NCBI GenBank assembly: GCA_031281555.1 | Contig: JAITFK010000064.1 | Span: forward strand, 1 to 41,381 | Direction: 5' to 3' | DNA length: 41,381 nt | Source of the DNA: Treponema sp. | GTDB lineage: Bacteria > Spirochaetota > Spirochaetia > Treponematales > Breznakiellaceae | Part shown: one piece after another, positions 24,822 to 33,427 of the stretch | Layout: every line of letters starts with the position of its first letter | Numbering within the stretch: the first letter of the stretch is position 1 | Translations under genes and position numbers: made by a program | Notes under the pieces: model-generated | Database searches by the model: none | Told to the model about the DNA's origin: nothing | What the model saw: the letters and a program-made list of their open reading frames with translations, nothing else

Positions 24822-26075
24822 TTATGTATTCTTCACTTTAACCAACATATATCTCTTTTTTCCTGCTCGTATGGTTAGTTCACTTTCAGAATTTAATGAA
24901 TCTGCGCCAATTAACGCAGACACATCGTTAATTACGGAAAGCTCGCCGTCTTTGGCACTGACAAAAGCTCCGCCTTGCTGTACAAGACGCCTGCCTTCGC
25001 TCTTGGTCGGGATAAGTCCTGTATCACAGAAGAGGTCTACAATATTGGAACCTGTCTCAAAACGCGCCCTCGCAAGTTCTGTTTTCGGCATAGCGGATTT
25101 GTCTCCGGCAGCTTCACTGCCAAAAGCAGCTTTCGCTCCTGCCAGCGCTTTATCAGCTTCGTCCTTACTGTGAATTAACGCTGTAACTTCCCACGCAAGA
25201 CGTTCTTTCGCGTCATTTGGGTTTTTACCGGAAGCAGTAAGTTTGTCTATTTCTTCTACAGGAAGAAAGGTGAACATCAATAGGAAACGGCGTATATCGG
25301 CATCATTTACATTCCGCCAGTACTGGAAAAAATCATAGGGACTTACAATCGCCGGGTCCAGAAAAAGTGCGCCTTTCAGCGTCTTGCCCATTTTCTTGCC
25401 GTCCGCTGTTGTAACAAGAGGGAATGTCAGGCCGAAAACTTCCTTGCCTTCAATGCGGCGGATTAATTCAACGCCGGCGACAATATTGCCCCATTGATCA
25501 TCGCCTCCGATTTGCAAACGGCAGCCGTAACGCCTGTACAGTTCGAGAAAATCGTAGCTCTGCAAAAGCTGATAGTTAAATTCGATAAATGAAAGCCCTG
25601 TTTCCATTCGCATTTTGTAAGCTTCAAAACTGAGCATTCTGTTAACTGAAAAGTGGCTGCCTATATCACGTAAGAAATCAATATAATTAAGATTGGCAAG
25701 CCAGTCTTTATTGTTGGCGGTGAAGGCGGTCTTGCCGTCAAAACCGACAAAACGATCAAGCTGCGCCTTGATAGATTCTGTGTTTTGATCCAACTGCTCG
25801 TAATCAAGCATCTTTCTTACTTCCGACCTTCCCGAAGGGTCGCCGATCCGGGCAGTGCCTCCGCCCAGCAGCGCAATTCCCGTATGACCGGCGTTACGAA
25901 GATGACGGAACGCAAAATAGGGAACGATATGACCGATATGCAGGCTTCCGCCTGTCGGATCAGTGCCCTCGTAAAAAGTAACCGGTCCTTCATCCATTAA
26001 GGCGGAAAGACCTTCAACATTGGTGCATTGCTGAAAAAAACCTCTTGTCTTTAACGTTTCTACCGAAGAATTCAT
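24822..26075 (-). CDS. tyrS: Tyrosyl-tRNA synthetase
   Basis: A 417-residue class I synthetase that charges tRNA-Tyr. The ATP-binding motif is 'GSLHIGHIVPYF' and the KMSKS equivalent is 'GKKMGKTLKGALFLD'. 'GDDQWGNIVAGVELIRR' is the tyrosine-binding block. A C-terminal S4-like RNA-binding domain starts around residue 350 ('GLIPTKSEGRRLVQQGGAFV'). Full length for the bacterial type. No T-box leader is present. The ATG has no Shine-Dalgarno; an extended -10 (TGATAAAAT) ends 6 nt upstream, suggesting a leaderless transcript. Confidence 0.96.
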   Translation of the reverse strand: MNSSVETLKTRGFFQQCTNVEGLSALMDEGPVTFYEGTDPTGGSLHIGHIVPYFAFRHLRNAGHTGIALLGGGTARIGDPSGRSEVRKMLDYEQLDQNTESIKAQLDRFVGFDGKTAFTANNKDWLANLNYIDFLRDIGSHFSVNRMLSFEAYKMRMETGLSFIEFNYQLLQSYDFLELYRRYGCRLQIGGDDQWGNIVAGVELIRRIEGKEVFGLTFPLVTTADGKKMGKTLKGALFLDPAIVSPYDFFQYWRNVNDADIRRFLLMFTFLPVEEIDKLTASGKNPNDAKERLAWEVTALIHSKDEADKALAGAKAAFGSEAAGDKSAMPKTELARARFETGSNIVDLFCDTGLIPTKSEGRRLVQQGGAFVSAKDGELSVINDVSALIGADSLNSESELTIRAGKKRYMLVKVKNT

Positions 26076-26081
26076 GTTTCG

Positions 26082-26090
26082 ATTTTATCA
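26082..26090 (-). promoter_or_regulatory. Extended -10 box 6 nt before tyrS ATG (leaderless start)
   Basis: On the minus strand TGATAAAAT, then 6 nt, then ATG. No Shine-Dalgarno and no good -35 box. Confidence 0.45.
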
Positions 26091-26117
26091 AATTTAAGTA
26101 TCAGACGCCAGTGTTGT

Positions 26118-26390
26118 ATGCCGATAATAATAAAAATGTACCCCGGCGGCCTATTTGCGTTATTTAAAGATGTTATCTCTTCGTGGGAAGTAATAGCCGT
26201 TACTCTTGCCATGCTTTTATTCCTGAAAATTGTTTTTTATGTGTCGGCAAGTTACCGCAGGCCGATTAAAATCAAGAAATTAATTCCGAAGAAAAAACCT
26301 AAAGCTGAACCTGCCGCAGCAAATCCTGATGAGATACATGAAGAAAGCGAAGGTTCTGCCAATGAAGAATTAGGTCTTGAAGAGGGTTGA
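26118..26390 (+). CDS. Small single-pass membrane protein
   Basis: A 90-residue protein with one transmembrane helix (about 23-45, 'VIAVTLAMLLFLKIVFYVSA'). A strongly basic stretch follows ('RRPIKIKKLIPKKKPKAEP') and then an acidic tail ending 'ANEELGLEEG'. The charge pattern suggests the tail is cytoplasmic. No known domain. It is divergent from tyrS. Neither ATG 26118 nor ATG 26136 has a Shine-Dalgarno, so the start is uncertain. The function is unknown. Confidence 0.55.
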   Translation: MPIIIKMYPGGLFALFKDVISSWEVIAVTLAMLLFLKIVFYVSASYRRPIKIKKLIPKKKPKAEPAAANPDEIHEESEGSANEELGLEEG

Positions 26391-26448
26391 CGCAGAGGTT
26401 CCCTTATAATAAGCCCTTAATATAATTCTGTAATTCGACATAACTATT

Positions 26449-26694
26449 TCACGGCGGCAGAGCACGCTCGGTGGAGAGGCGGACACGGTTTTTTTCGGCG
26501 GTTAGCTGCGGAATGTAAGGAACAAGGGTCTTTTCGTAGGCGGTGTTCCACTGGGAGAACTGGTCTTCGAGGATGTCAACGTCGTCTTTGGGGATATGCT
26601 TCCAGCGGGCGTTGTTGTCAATGACATAATCGGTGATATTCCTGAAGAATTGCTCGAATTCCTTGTCATTTCGGGGTATGTAATTGTTTACCAT
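26449..26694 (-). pseudogene. Probable truncated gene, N-terminal fragment
   Basis: An 81-residue reading frame that begins 'MVNNYIPRNDKEFEQFFRNITDYV' and continues with a helical 'WNTAYEKTLVPYIPQLTAEKNRV'. From memory, this resembles the N-terminus of longer helical proteins of unknown function in gut treponemes. It stops abruptly after 'STERALPP', where I would expect the protein to go on. No upstream Shine-Dalgarno is clear. Adjacent DNA at 26393-26406 carries a 14-bp piece of the palindromic element seen at 37256-37312, which may mark the breakpoint. It could also be an intact small gene. Confidence 0.5.
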
Positions 26695-26806
26695 AGACGG
26701 AGTTTTTTGTCAACTCACTCGGGAACCGCATTCCGCCATTTTTCCTCTTACCAATGTTACATTTTGCTAACTATGATACTTGCAGCAAAGAAATAACCGA
26801 CAGAAC

Positions 26807-28402
26807 CTATTGGCGTACCAGCCGAAAACCAATATTGATGTACTTGTCTGACGGGTTGTAGCTGTTCCGAAAGGCCGAACGAACGTCAGCAGCATAATTA
26901 AACCAACTACCGCCGCGTATCACACGGTAAGCGCCGGAGACCGCTCCCATCGGGTTTATCTGCGCCTTGCTCTTATAATCATCGTACCAGTCCCAGCACC
27001 ATTCCCACACGTTTCCGTGCATATCGTATAAGCCCCACTGATTCGGAGCAAAAATGCCTACAGGCGATGTTTCAGCATAGCCGTCATTAATATTTACTAT
27101 TGTCCATGTCCAATCAGGATATTTTTCTTTCGCTGTCAAATCCGCCACATTCGCTTTACCGGACAGAGTTGTTTCGTTATTACCGCTCCAAAATCTTGTT
27201 GTTGTTCCGGCCCGGCAGGCATACTCCCATTCAGCTTCTGTAGGCAGGCGGTAACCGTTGGCGTCAGGGTTAAGTGTTACAAGCCATCTGACATCATCAT
27301 ACTCGTTTTTATTGTTTGGATCGCTGCGGCTTTTGTCTATTGTATATGCGGGGGTAAGTCCTTCCATCTGACTCAATCTGTTACAGTACTCTACCGCATT
27401 GTACCAGCTTACGTTTTCTACAGGCAGATTCGCTCCTTTATATTTACTGGGGTTTGTTCCCATAACGGTTTCATATTCAGCCTGAGTTACCTGATATTTC
27501 CCAATGTAAAAGGCGCTTACAGTTACTCTGTGCAGCGCTTCATCATTGCCGCGCCCCAGTTCGTTTGAGGGGCTGCCCATTGAAAACATGCCTCCTTCTA
27601 TCCGTACCATGTTGGCGGGCGAGTGCGGCAAAGGATTAATTCCTGCCGTACTTAATGAGTAGTATTCGTCAGCGAAGCTTCCGCTGGTATGAGGTCTCTG
27701 GCGGTTGTAGGTTAAATTAAAAGTATCTATTGATATACGGGCGGTAACTGTCGTAAACGGAGCAGCTTCGTTAATATTTTTAAGAAAAGCTTCGGTAAAC
27801 GGGCTGTTTCTGCCGCTTCCGTCATCGGCTGTTGTTCCGGGCGCTGTGGAGTAAATTACCATTAAATCAGCCTGAATTTGCGGAACTGATTTGATAACTC
27901 TGGAAGTGTCGCCGGTACTTCTCTGCTGAACGCTGCCGATATTCGGAGGAACACGGCAAGCGTCCAATACCAATACGTTGGCTTTATTACTGACTTTGTT
28001 CAGACTGTTCGTCAATTCAAAAAGACGATAGGAAGTATTCTTTACCCTTGTTTCGCTTCTCATATCTGCGTCCAAAGGAAGCAGATAGCCTTCTCCGTCA
28101 AACTCTATACCATGCCCGGCATACCAGAAAAACCCCTCGCTGTTCGCATTGTTCCTGAGACGTGCAATAAAATCTTCAACTTCTTTGGCCATATCCAAGC
28201 GGCCAAGGTTCTGCTTTAATATTACTTCATAACCTAATTTTTTTAGAGCCGCGCTTATATCGTTTGTGTCGTTTATTGCTTTAGGCAGCTTGTCTCTGTC
28301 GTTCGGGTAGTTTGCGTTTCCAATGACGAGGGCGTACCTGTTCTGCGCCCAAATAACCGTACTAAACAGAAAAATAACAAGTAAACTGACAGCTCTTTTC
28401 AT
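26807..28402 (-). CDS. Exported caspase-like protease fused to a formylglycine-enzyme-like domain
   Basis: A 531-residue protein. The track starts at 28543, upstream of the promoter; ATG 28402 has AGGAGG in place and opens a signal peptide (MKRAVSLLVIFLFSTVIWAQ). Residues about 22-235 are a peptidase C14 (caspase/metacaspase) domain with H97 in 'WYAGHG' and C149 in 'LDACRV'. Residues about 265-531 are an FGE-sulfatase (SUMF1) domain: 'RIEGGMFSMGS', 'YQVTQAEYETVM', 'RLPTEAEWEYACRAG', 'GNVWEWCWDWY', 'VIRGGSWFN'. The FGE active-site cysteines are not at the usual place after 'RGGSW', so this domain probably binds rather than oxidises. The protein should act in the periplasm or outside. Physiology is unknown. 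Confidence 0.92.
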   Translation of the reverse strand: MKRAVSLLVIFLFSTVIWAQNRYALVIGNANYPNDRDKLPKAINDTNDISAALKKLGYEVILKQNLGRLDMAKEVEDFIARLRNNANSEGFFWYAGHGIEFDGEGYLLPLDADMRSETRVKNTSYRLFELTNSLNKVSNKANVLVLDACRVPPNIGSVQQRSTGDTSRVIKSVPQIQADLMVIYSTAPGTTADDGSGRNSPFTEAFLKNINEAAPFTTVTARISIDTFNLTYNRQRPHTSGSFADEYYSLSTAGINPLPHSPANMVRIEGGMFSMGSPSNELGRGNDEALHRVTVSAFYIGKYQVTQAEYETVMGTNPSKYKGANLPVENVSWYNAVEYCNRLSQMEGLTPAYTIDKSRSDPNNKNEYDDVRWLVTLNPDANGYRLPTEAEWEYACRAGTTTRFWSGNNETTLSGKANVADLTAKEKYPDWTWTIVNINDGYAETSPVGIFAPNQWGLYDMHGNVWEWCWDWYDDYKSKAQINPMGAVSGAYRVIRGGSWFNYAADVRSAFRNSYNPSDKYINIGFRLVRQ

Positions 28403-28421
28403 ACCGCCTCCTGATACTTTA

Positions 28422-28450
28422 ATTATAATTGGTAGGGTGTGTTTTTTCAA
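28422..28450 (-). promoter_or_regulatory. Sigma70 promoter of the caspase gene
   Basis: On the minus strand: TTGAAA, 17-nt spacer, TATAAT, about 20 bp upstream of the start codon. It lies inside the track's ORF and so excludes the 28543 start. The rest of 28403-28565 holds nothing else I can see. Confidence 0.75.
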
Positions 28451-28565
28451 AAAATAAGAGCTTTTTTTTAGAAATTGTATAGCGGGCGGTATTTTACCTT
28501 GAAATCGCCGTAATATTGATGTATTAGACTTGTGAGACAACAATTTTGCTCCTTTGCGTGATTTT

Positions 28566-28922
28566 TTAAACCGTTATTCTAATCAAAATCATATAAAGCG
28601 CAGTTCCGCCGATGATGCTAATCAGGGTATTCCGCTTCCAAATGTGTATAAGGGCTGTAAATACCGAAGCAGTAAGTACAAAAAGCCCATCGCCGGGATT
28701 TTCCTGAAACGCCGCGCCCAAAGCGTTAAATGCCAGTACAGTCATAGCCGTCGGAGGTACGATTTTTTCCACAAAGTTAATAAACGATTCCCTTATGGAA
28801 GTTTTTCCGTTTGCTTTTCGGGAAATACTTCCTGAAAAAAACAAAAAGGGGAAAAACCTGCAAAAAATTATCACTGCGCCCATGGTAAAAACAAAACCAA
28901 CAGCTTCATACAGGTTATTCAT
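28566..28922 (-). CDS. azlD: AzlD-family branched-chain amino acid export subunit
   Basis: A 118-residue protein with about four transmembrane helices. 'CRFFPFLFF' near the N-terminus and 'VPPTAMTVLAFNAL' are typical AzlD landmarks. AzlD works with AzlC as the small subunit of a branched-chain amino acid exporter in the inner membrane. It overlaps azlC by 8 nt, as is usual for this pair, so the two are translationally coupled. Substrate is assumed from the family, not shown. Confidence 0.85.
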   Translation of the reverse strand: MNNLYEAVGFVFTMGAVIIFCRFFPFLFFSGSISRKANGKTSIRESFINFVEKIVPPTAMTVLAFNALGAAFQENPGDGLFVLTASVFTALIHIWKRNTLISIIGGTALYMILIRITV

Positions 28923-29655
28923 TTTTCTCCCTTTTTGATAATTTCATTTTTCTTTCCATAAAAAATGAAATAAGCAGGGCAAGAGTCAGAGCCGCAAGCA
29001 GTGAAATTTTCCCGGGGAGGAAGAATACCCCAAGCAGTGCCGCAGCGCCTGATACAATAAATACGCCGGAACGCTTTACCCTTAGTATCTGCTCTATCAT
29101 AAGAACCACAAAGAGCGCAGTAAGGGCAAAACCAATACCATTCACATCAAATGGAATAAGGGTTCCGGCCGCAGCTCCGATAATCGTACCGAATGTCCAA
29201 TAGCATTGATCCAAAACAGAAACATAGAACATTAACAGTTTCCTTTCCTCCTCACCGCCTGAATCAAATTTTTCAGGCAGCGATGAGAGTAAAGCGAAAG
29301 TCTCGTCAGTAAGAGAAAAGACAAGGTAAGGCTTGAACAGGCCTGTACCTTCAAAACGCTTCAACATGGAAAAACCGTAAGCGATATGCCTGGCGTTTAC
29401 CACAAGCTGGATAAGGCAGGCTTCGACCAGGTTTGTTCCGGCGGTAAAAAGTCCCACTGCTATATATTGGCCTGCGCCGGCGTACATCCAAAGACTCATA
29501 AACACAGCCAGCCACCAGGGATAACCCGCTTCTGTAAGCAAAAGACCGAAACCTACTCCGATTGTCAAGTAACCAAGGAGTACCGGAACAGAGTATTTTA
29601 CAGCGGTAAGAAAGATTACTCTTTTGGAAAAAACCGGAGGTTTTGATTCATTCAT
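28915..29655 (-). CDS. azlC: AzlC-family branched-chain amino acid exporter, large subunit
   Basis: A 246-residue membrane protein of the AzlC family. Key segments are 'TIGVGFGLLLTEAGYPWWLAVFMSLWMYAGAGQYIAVGL', 'VNARHIAYGFSML' and 'FSLTDETFALL'. Several hydrophobic helices follow to the C-terminus. It forms the exporter with AzlD. The track start at 29739 reaches into the MFS gene; ATG 29655 ('MNESKPP') is the likely start, though no Shine-Dalgarno is visible. It lies 52 bp after the MFS gene and may share its transcript. Confidence 0.9.
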   Translation of the reverse strand: MNESKPPVFSKRVIFLTAVKYSVPVLLGYLTIGVGFGLLLTEAGYPWWLAVFMSLWMYAGAGQYIAVGLFTAGTNLVEACLIQLVVNARHIAYGFSMLKRFEGTGLFKPYLVFSLTDETFALLSSLPEKFDSGGEEERKLLMFYVSVLDQCYWTFGTIIGAAAGTLIPFDVNGIGFALTALFVVLMIEQILRVKRSGVFIVSGAAALLGVFFLPGKISLLAALTLALLISFFMERKMKLSKREKNE

Positions 29656-29707
29656 AGGATATAAATTTAGCTTACCATAAAAGTGTAAAAATATCAGTGC
29701 CTTCAAA

Positions 29708-30868
29708 TTAACGCATATGATGTTTAGCGCCCATAACAAAAAAAATAATTACAGCTATTACCGCAGTACCGGCGTAAATGGCAAAGAGCGGACGGAATCC
29801 GATGGTCTGCACTATTACGCCTCCTGTCATGTTGCCTAACAGCGCAGGGAGTCCTGATCCAAGGGCAAGATACACGGGCATTCCTATGCCTCGTTTTTTG
29901 GCGGGAAAAATCGATGAAATAAACCGCACTGCCGCAGGGTGATAAATTCCAAAGCACACAGAATGCAGAAGCTGCGCCGTGATGATGACGGCTTTGTATG
30001 GGAAGGTTGCCCACAGCAAAAGCCTTAAAGCGATTCCTCCCGCAGAAAGAGCGAGAAGCGGAAGTGCTCCGAAACGGCGCAGCAGCTTTACGGAAAGGAA
30101 CATAAAAGGAACTTCCGAAGCCGAAGATAAAGCGAACATCAGACCGACTGCGTTCCATTGAAGCGCTTCAGTCAGGTACAACGGTAAATATGTATAGACC
30201 GATGACATGGCAAAACAGCACAGAAAAATAATTGCAAACCCGCCGATAAAATAAATTGAAAGAAGCGATATCCCTTTTCCCTCATAATTTTTTTCTTCGG
30301 TTTGTTGTTTAATTGAAGTAAGCGAAGCGCGCGGCAGAAAGAGTATGGGTATTAAAACAGCAAGTGAAGTTATAGTTATCCAAAACGCTATATTTCCGGC
30401 GTTGTTGGGTTTAAGGAACGGAGTCCATTGAAGAAAAAGAGAGAAAACGATAAAGCTTATCGATCCCCATACCCGTATCTTTCCGTAGTCGCCGCTTTTC
30501 CCGATTTGAATAGTAGTTATTGCATCCAGCAGGGAGGTTCTGGAACGGAAACCAAAAGCCAGCGCTGCAAGCAGAACTGCGCTGACCGCCGGATAGTTCC
30601 ACCGTACAAGGGGAATTGCGGCGAAAGCCGGGAGTATACAAGTAACTATTATTGCGGGACGAAAATTGCCTATTTTGTCCGCCCAGTAGCCGAATACAAA
30701 GGGACCTGTTATAGCGGAACCTTCAAAGATACCAAGTAATATCCCTACCCAAACCGGACTATAGCCTAAATTTCGTAACAGGATTGAAAGATACGGTGTG
30801 ACAACCGAAAAAGCTATAAAATTCAGCACATAAGAAGGAATAAAACGGCGTCCGTCAGTTGGTTTCAT
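29708..30868 (-). CDS. Major facilitator superfamily transporter (MFS_1-like)
   Basis: A 386-residue, 12-helix permease. 'VWVGILLGIFEGSAITGPFVFGYWADKIGNFRP' contains the MFS loop motif between helices 2 and 3. 'YGKIRVWGSISFI' is the conserved helix 4-5 block of the MFS_1-like group (PF12832), which includes nucleoside, sugar and phenylpropionate transporters. Substrate cannot be predicted. A weak AGAAG Shine-Dalgarno lies before the ATG. It is the first gene of the MFS-azlC-azlD cluster. Confidence 0.85.
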   Translation of the reverse strand: MKPTDGRRFIPSYVLNFIAFSVVTPYLSILLRNLGYSPVWVGILLGIFEGSAITGPFVFGYWADKIGNFRPAIIVTCILPAFAAIPLVRWNYPAVSAVLLAALAFGFRSRTSLLDAITTIQIGKSGDYGKIRVWGSISFIVFSLFLQWTPFLKPNNAGNIAFWITITSLAVLIPILFLPRASLTSIKQQTEEKNYEGKGISLLSIYFIGGFAIIFLCCFAMSSVYTYLPLYLTEALQWNAVGLMFALSSASEVPFMFLSVKLLRRFGALPLLALSAGGIALRLLLWATFPYKAVIITAQLLHSVCFGIYHPAAVRFISSIFPAKKRGIGMPVYLALGSGLPALLGNMTGGVIVQTIGFRPLFAIYAGTAVIAVIIFFVMGAKHHMR

Positions 30869-30895
30869 TTTTTTGTCTTCTTATTAAAACCGTTT

Positions 30896-30904
30896 GTTAT
30901 AGCA
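30896..30904 (-). promoter_or_regulatory. Extended -10 promoter for the MFS gene
   Basis: On the minus strand TGCTATAAC (extended -10) lies about 27 bp upstream of the MFS start codon. No convincing -35 box at the right distance. Confidence 0.4.
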
Positions 30905-30997
30905 GAATATAAGGTTCAAGATTCAGCATCCATAAAAAATAACTTATATTATTTTTTGGCACATTGTCAATGTATTTTTTAGTAATATAACTTTCGC

Positions 30998-31026
30998 TTG
31001 ACTTTTGATGTAACACAGCATACATT
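30998..31026 (+). promoter_or_regulatory. Promoter of the polysaccharide deacetylase gene
   Basis: TTGACT, 17-nt spacer, TACATT, about 42 bp upstream of the ATG at 31069. An AAGGA Shine-Dalgarno follows. Confidence 0.6.
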
Positions 31027-31068
31027 AGATTTGTTCAGCCTAATCAACTTTATTCTAAAGGAATCATT

Positions 31069-32175
31069 ATGGAAAAAGCGTGTTTTACGGCGTCAAAAAA
31101 AGCGCCGATAGAAAATCCTCCGCAATTTGTTGTGATTGCCAGTGACGACAATACCATGGCGGAAGGAATTAGGTGGATATCGGGAGTTATTGACAAAAAC
31201 AAAAACGCTGACGGAAGTAAAATGTATATGTCATTTTATACAAATACCGATCAGGAAGATTTTTATTGGGAAACAAAAAAAGAGCTGCCTGACGCAATAT
31301 ACGATGTTTACAAAGCGGGACATGAAGTAGGAAATCACACGTCAACGCATTTATATTGCGTTGAATTCGGAGAAGTTGACGAAAACGGCGTTGATAACGG
31401 AAAAAGAGCCGGCAAGGAAAAAATCTATGCGGAGATCAAAAGAGTCGAAGAACTTTTAACGGCCAGAGGAATTCCAAAAGAGCATCAATTCGGTTTTCGC
31501 ACGCCGTATTTAAGATATTCCGATGATACTTTTCGCGCCTTAACTGAGGTAGGATTTTTGTATGATTGTTCAATATGCTCGGCAAGCAATAACGGCGCGG
31601 GAAATAATTTCTGGCCTTATACGCTTGATGTAATTTCCGGAAAACAAGAACTTGATAAAAACGGAAATTTGCCGCCGGATAATAATGCAGACGTGAATAC
31701 CTGGGGGAAAACAAGTCCTGTGGGAGAATATAAAGGGCTTTGGGAGCTGCCTGTTGTGAATTTTGCGGTTCCTCCTAACGACTATAACTTTGTTGAAAGC
31801 GCTTTAAAAAAACATTACGGAGAAGATTATACATTTAACGGATATGTAGAAGGACTTGACTGGAATCTCTGGGCAGATGCGGAAATGGACTCCGGACAAA
31901 CCGTTGATACGCTGATGAATACGCTTAAAAAAAATCTTGCGGGAAATCGCGCTCCGTTTACGGTCGGCCTTCATTCGCAGTTTTATTTTGAACCCAAAGA
32001 AACAGACTTTCCGAGAATCCTGCCGCATGAAAGACGCGAAGCCTTTGTAGAATTTATCAGGCAGGCAATCCAATTAAAAGATGTTTTTTTTGTTTCGGCT
32101 GATATGGTAATTCGCTGGATGCAAAATCCTGTTTCAGCGAAGGATTTCAAACCGGAAAACTATTTTAGGACTTAA
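31069..32175 (+). CDS. Polysaccharide deacetylase-like protein (CE4 / NodB fold)
   Basis: A 368-residue protein with the CE4 metal site: D26-D27 in 'VVIASDDNT' and H90-x3-H94 in 'GNHTSTH'. 'GFRTPYLRYSDDTFRAL' is the third family motif (R-x-P-Y). The C-terminal half holds 'FTVGLHSQFY', the position of the last catalytic His. These enzymes remove N- or O-acetyl groups from glycans such as peptidoglycan or chitin-like polymers. It has no signal peptide, unlike most wall-acting members, so it is cytoplasmic or exported by another route. The insert around residues 150-260 is longer than in NodB. It has its own promoter and a downstream hairpin. Confidence 0.88.
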   Translation: MEKACFTASKKAPIENPPQFVVIASDDNTMAEGIRWISGVIDKNKNADGSKMYMSFYTNTDQEDFYWETKKELPDAIYDVYKAGHEVGNHTSTHLYCVEFGEVDENGVDNGKRAGKEKIYAEIKRVEELLTARGIPKEHQFGFRTPYLRYSDDTFRALTEVGFLYDCSICSASNNGAGNNFWPYTLDVISGKQELDKNGNLPPDNNADVNTWGKTSPVGEYKGLWELPVVNFAVPPNDYNFVESALKKHYGEDYTFNGYVEGLDWNLWADAEMDSGQTVDTLMNTLKKNLAGNRAPFTVGLHSQFYFEPKETDFPRILPHERREAFVEFIRQAIQLKDVFFVSADMVIRWMQNPVSAKDFKPENYFRT

Positions 32176-32254
32176 TATATAATCCGGCAGACTTTAAAAC
32201 CTAAAACTCTGCAAATAATTGTGATGTAGTTTTATTTAAATGGCTCCACTATAT

Positions 32255-32279
32255 AACTCCCCGAGCCGTACGGGGAGTT
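32255..32279. terminator. Hairpin between convergent genes
   Basis: Perfect 9-bp stem (AACTCCCCG / CGGGGAGTT) with a 7-nt loop, between the deacetylase (+) and the lipoprotein (-). It could serve both strands. T-tracts are poor on either side. Confidence 0.6.
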
Positions 32280-32296
32280 CCCTGATTCGCTCGTTG

Positions 32297-32758
32297 TTAC
32301 CATTCAGTTATTACAAATTTACTCCAAGCAATTGTGGTGTTTGCTGACTTAATGCTGACTTTTTCATTTGTATGATAGAAATCACCAAATGGTCCCTCAT
32401 CATTAAGAGGGAAAATCGAAATATAAAAATCACCTGTTCCTTTATATTCTTTATCGTCTTTCCACAGTTGAATCGTAACAGAATTACCGGCAACTGTATC
32501 CATTCCTCCCGTTGTATTGTCCCAATTATCAAGACTGATTAGGTGAACCATAATTCCCACCTTTTTGGTTGTTGCGTCGGGAAATGCGGAAGGAATACCT
32601 GTAATTGTTATGCTTTTGGGTTCAGCAGACGGAGTTTGTCCGCCACCACCTCCTCCTCCACTACTGCATGAAGCCATTGAAAATTCGATTAACGCTACAA
32701 AGGCGATAACGCAAATCCAGCGGGTTTGCGTTCCGGACATTTTTAATATGTTTTTCAT
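32297..32758 (-). CDS. Putative lipoprotein with poly-Gly linker and 'TGIPS' motif
   Basis: A 153-residue protein with a long N-region, hydrophobic core and lipobox 'FSMASC'. A seven-glycine linker follows (coded by a GGN run), then 'SITITGIPSAFPDA', the same opening as the lipoprotein at 5993..6475. The rest is beta-rich ('GNSVTIQLWKDD', 'TGDFYISIFPLND'). AGGAG Shine-Dalgarno before the ATG. It is probably a membrane-anchored envelope protein of unknown function. The glycine run could vary in length by slippage. Confidence 0.75.
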   Translation of the reverse strand: MKNILKMSGTQTRWICVIAFVALIEFSMASCSSGGGGGGGQTPSAEPKSITITGIPSAFPDATTKKVGIMVHLISLDNWDNTTGGMDTVAGNSVTIQLWKDDKEYKGTGDFYISIFPLNDEGPFGDFYHTNEKVSIKSANTTIAWSKFVITEW

Positions 32759-32837
32759 AAAAAACTCCTTAAAAAAATTGACTCTTCCAAAAGAACTGTC
32801 TTTACGGCTTATTGCTTTTTTAATTTATATATTCCTA

Positions 32838-32984
32838 AAGGATATAAACGACTACCTTTCCCATGAAGAAAAACTGCGAATTGTAAGAGAGGATCGGAGT
32901 ATCCTCGACTCCGATTTAAAAATGACCAAAATTAAACCTAATGAACATGGAGACTGGATAAACAAACGGAATTCTATGGTATAA
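32838..32984 (+). pseudogene. Fragment of a helicase / restriction-modification-type protein
   Basis: The plus-strand frame reads 'KDINDYLSHEEKLRIVREDRSI' and then 'IKPNEHGDWINKRNSMV' before a stop. This resembles, from memory, a conserved block ('EKL.I...I.PN..GDW.NQRN') of large predicted helicases and type-ISP or type III-like restriction enzymes. Only about 50 codons are recognisable and the frame has no proper start, so it is a decayed internal fragment. No other parts of the gene are nearby. Confidence 0.4.
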
Positions 32985-32985
32985 T
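32977..32985 (+). promoter_or_regulatory. Extended -10 box 6 nt before the ATG at 32992
   Basis: TGGTATAAT is a perfect extended -10. It ends 6 nt before the ATG and no Shine-Dalgarno is present. Confidence 0.5.
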
Positions 32986-32991
32986 TGACGG

Positions 32992-33354
32992 ATGTTTCAA
33001 CCAGCGAGGAAAAAACGGTTTTATTCCATTAAGGTGTCAGTTCTTGTTATTGCGATTTTCGGAACATTTGCTTTTTCAATAACTGAAACCAATACTATTG
33101 AATTGGCCGGAAATAAACCTTATCCAAACAGTATTTTTTCTCCGGTTAACCATACTATTGATTGGCTCTCTGAAGATACACACACTGTGGGCAGAGCCGG
33201 TAAGACTTCATCTTCCGCCATACAGAACGGGCTGCTGATGCCTGTTGAAATACACAGCAACGGTGAACATTTTATTTTCTTCTCCGCACATACAGCAAAA
33301 TCCAATTATTCCTGCAATAATAAAAATACTATCCAACTGAAACTAAGAATTTAA
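32992..33354 (+). CDS. Hypothetical exported or membrane-anchored protein
   Basis: A 120-residue frame with a basic N-terminus (QPARKKRFYSIK) and a hydrophobic helix ('VSVLVIAIFGTFAFSI'), consistent with a signal peptide or anchor. The remainder is polar with no known domain. A perfect extended -10 box sits 6 nt before the ATG, which supports expression. It precedes the PTS EIIA gene by 73 bp. The neighbourhood is full of gene remains, so this could be a chance frame. Confidence 0.45.
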   Translation: MFQPARKKRFYSIKVSVLVIAIFGTFAFSITETNTIELAGNKPYPNSIFSPVNHTIDWLSEDTHTVGRAGKTSSSAIQNGLLMPVEIHSNGEHFIFFSAHTAKSNYSCNNKNTIQLKLRI

Positions 33355-33427
33355 ATCCCCTCTTTCCGATTTATGTTTTTCTACTCGAAAACACCGGCGA
33401 TCTGCCGCTTAAAGAAAGGAGGCTATA

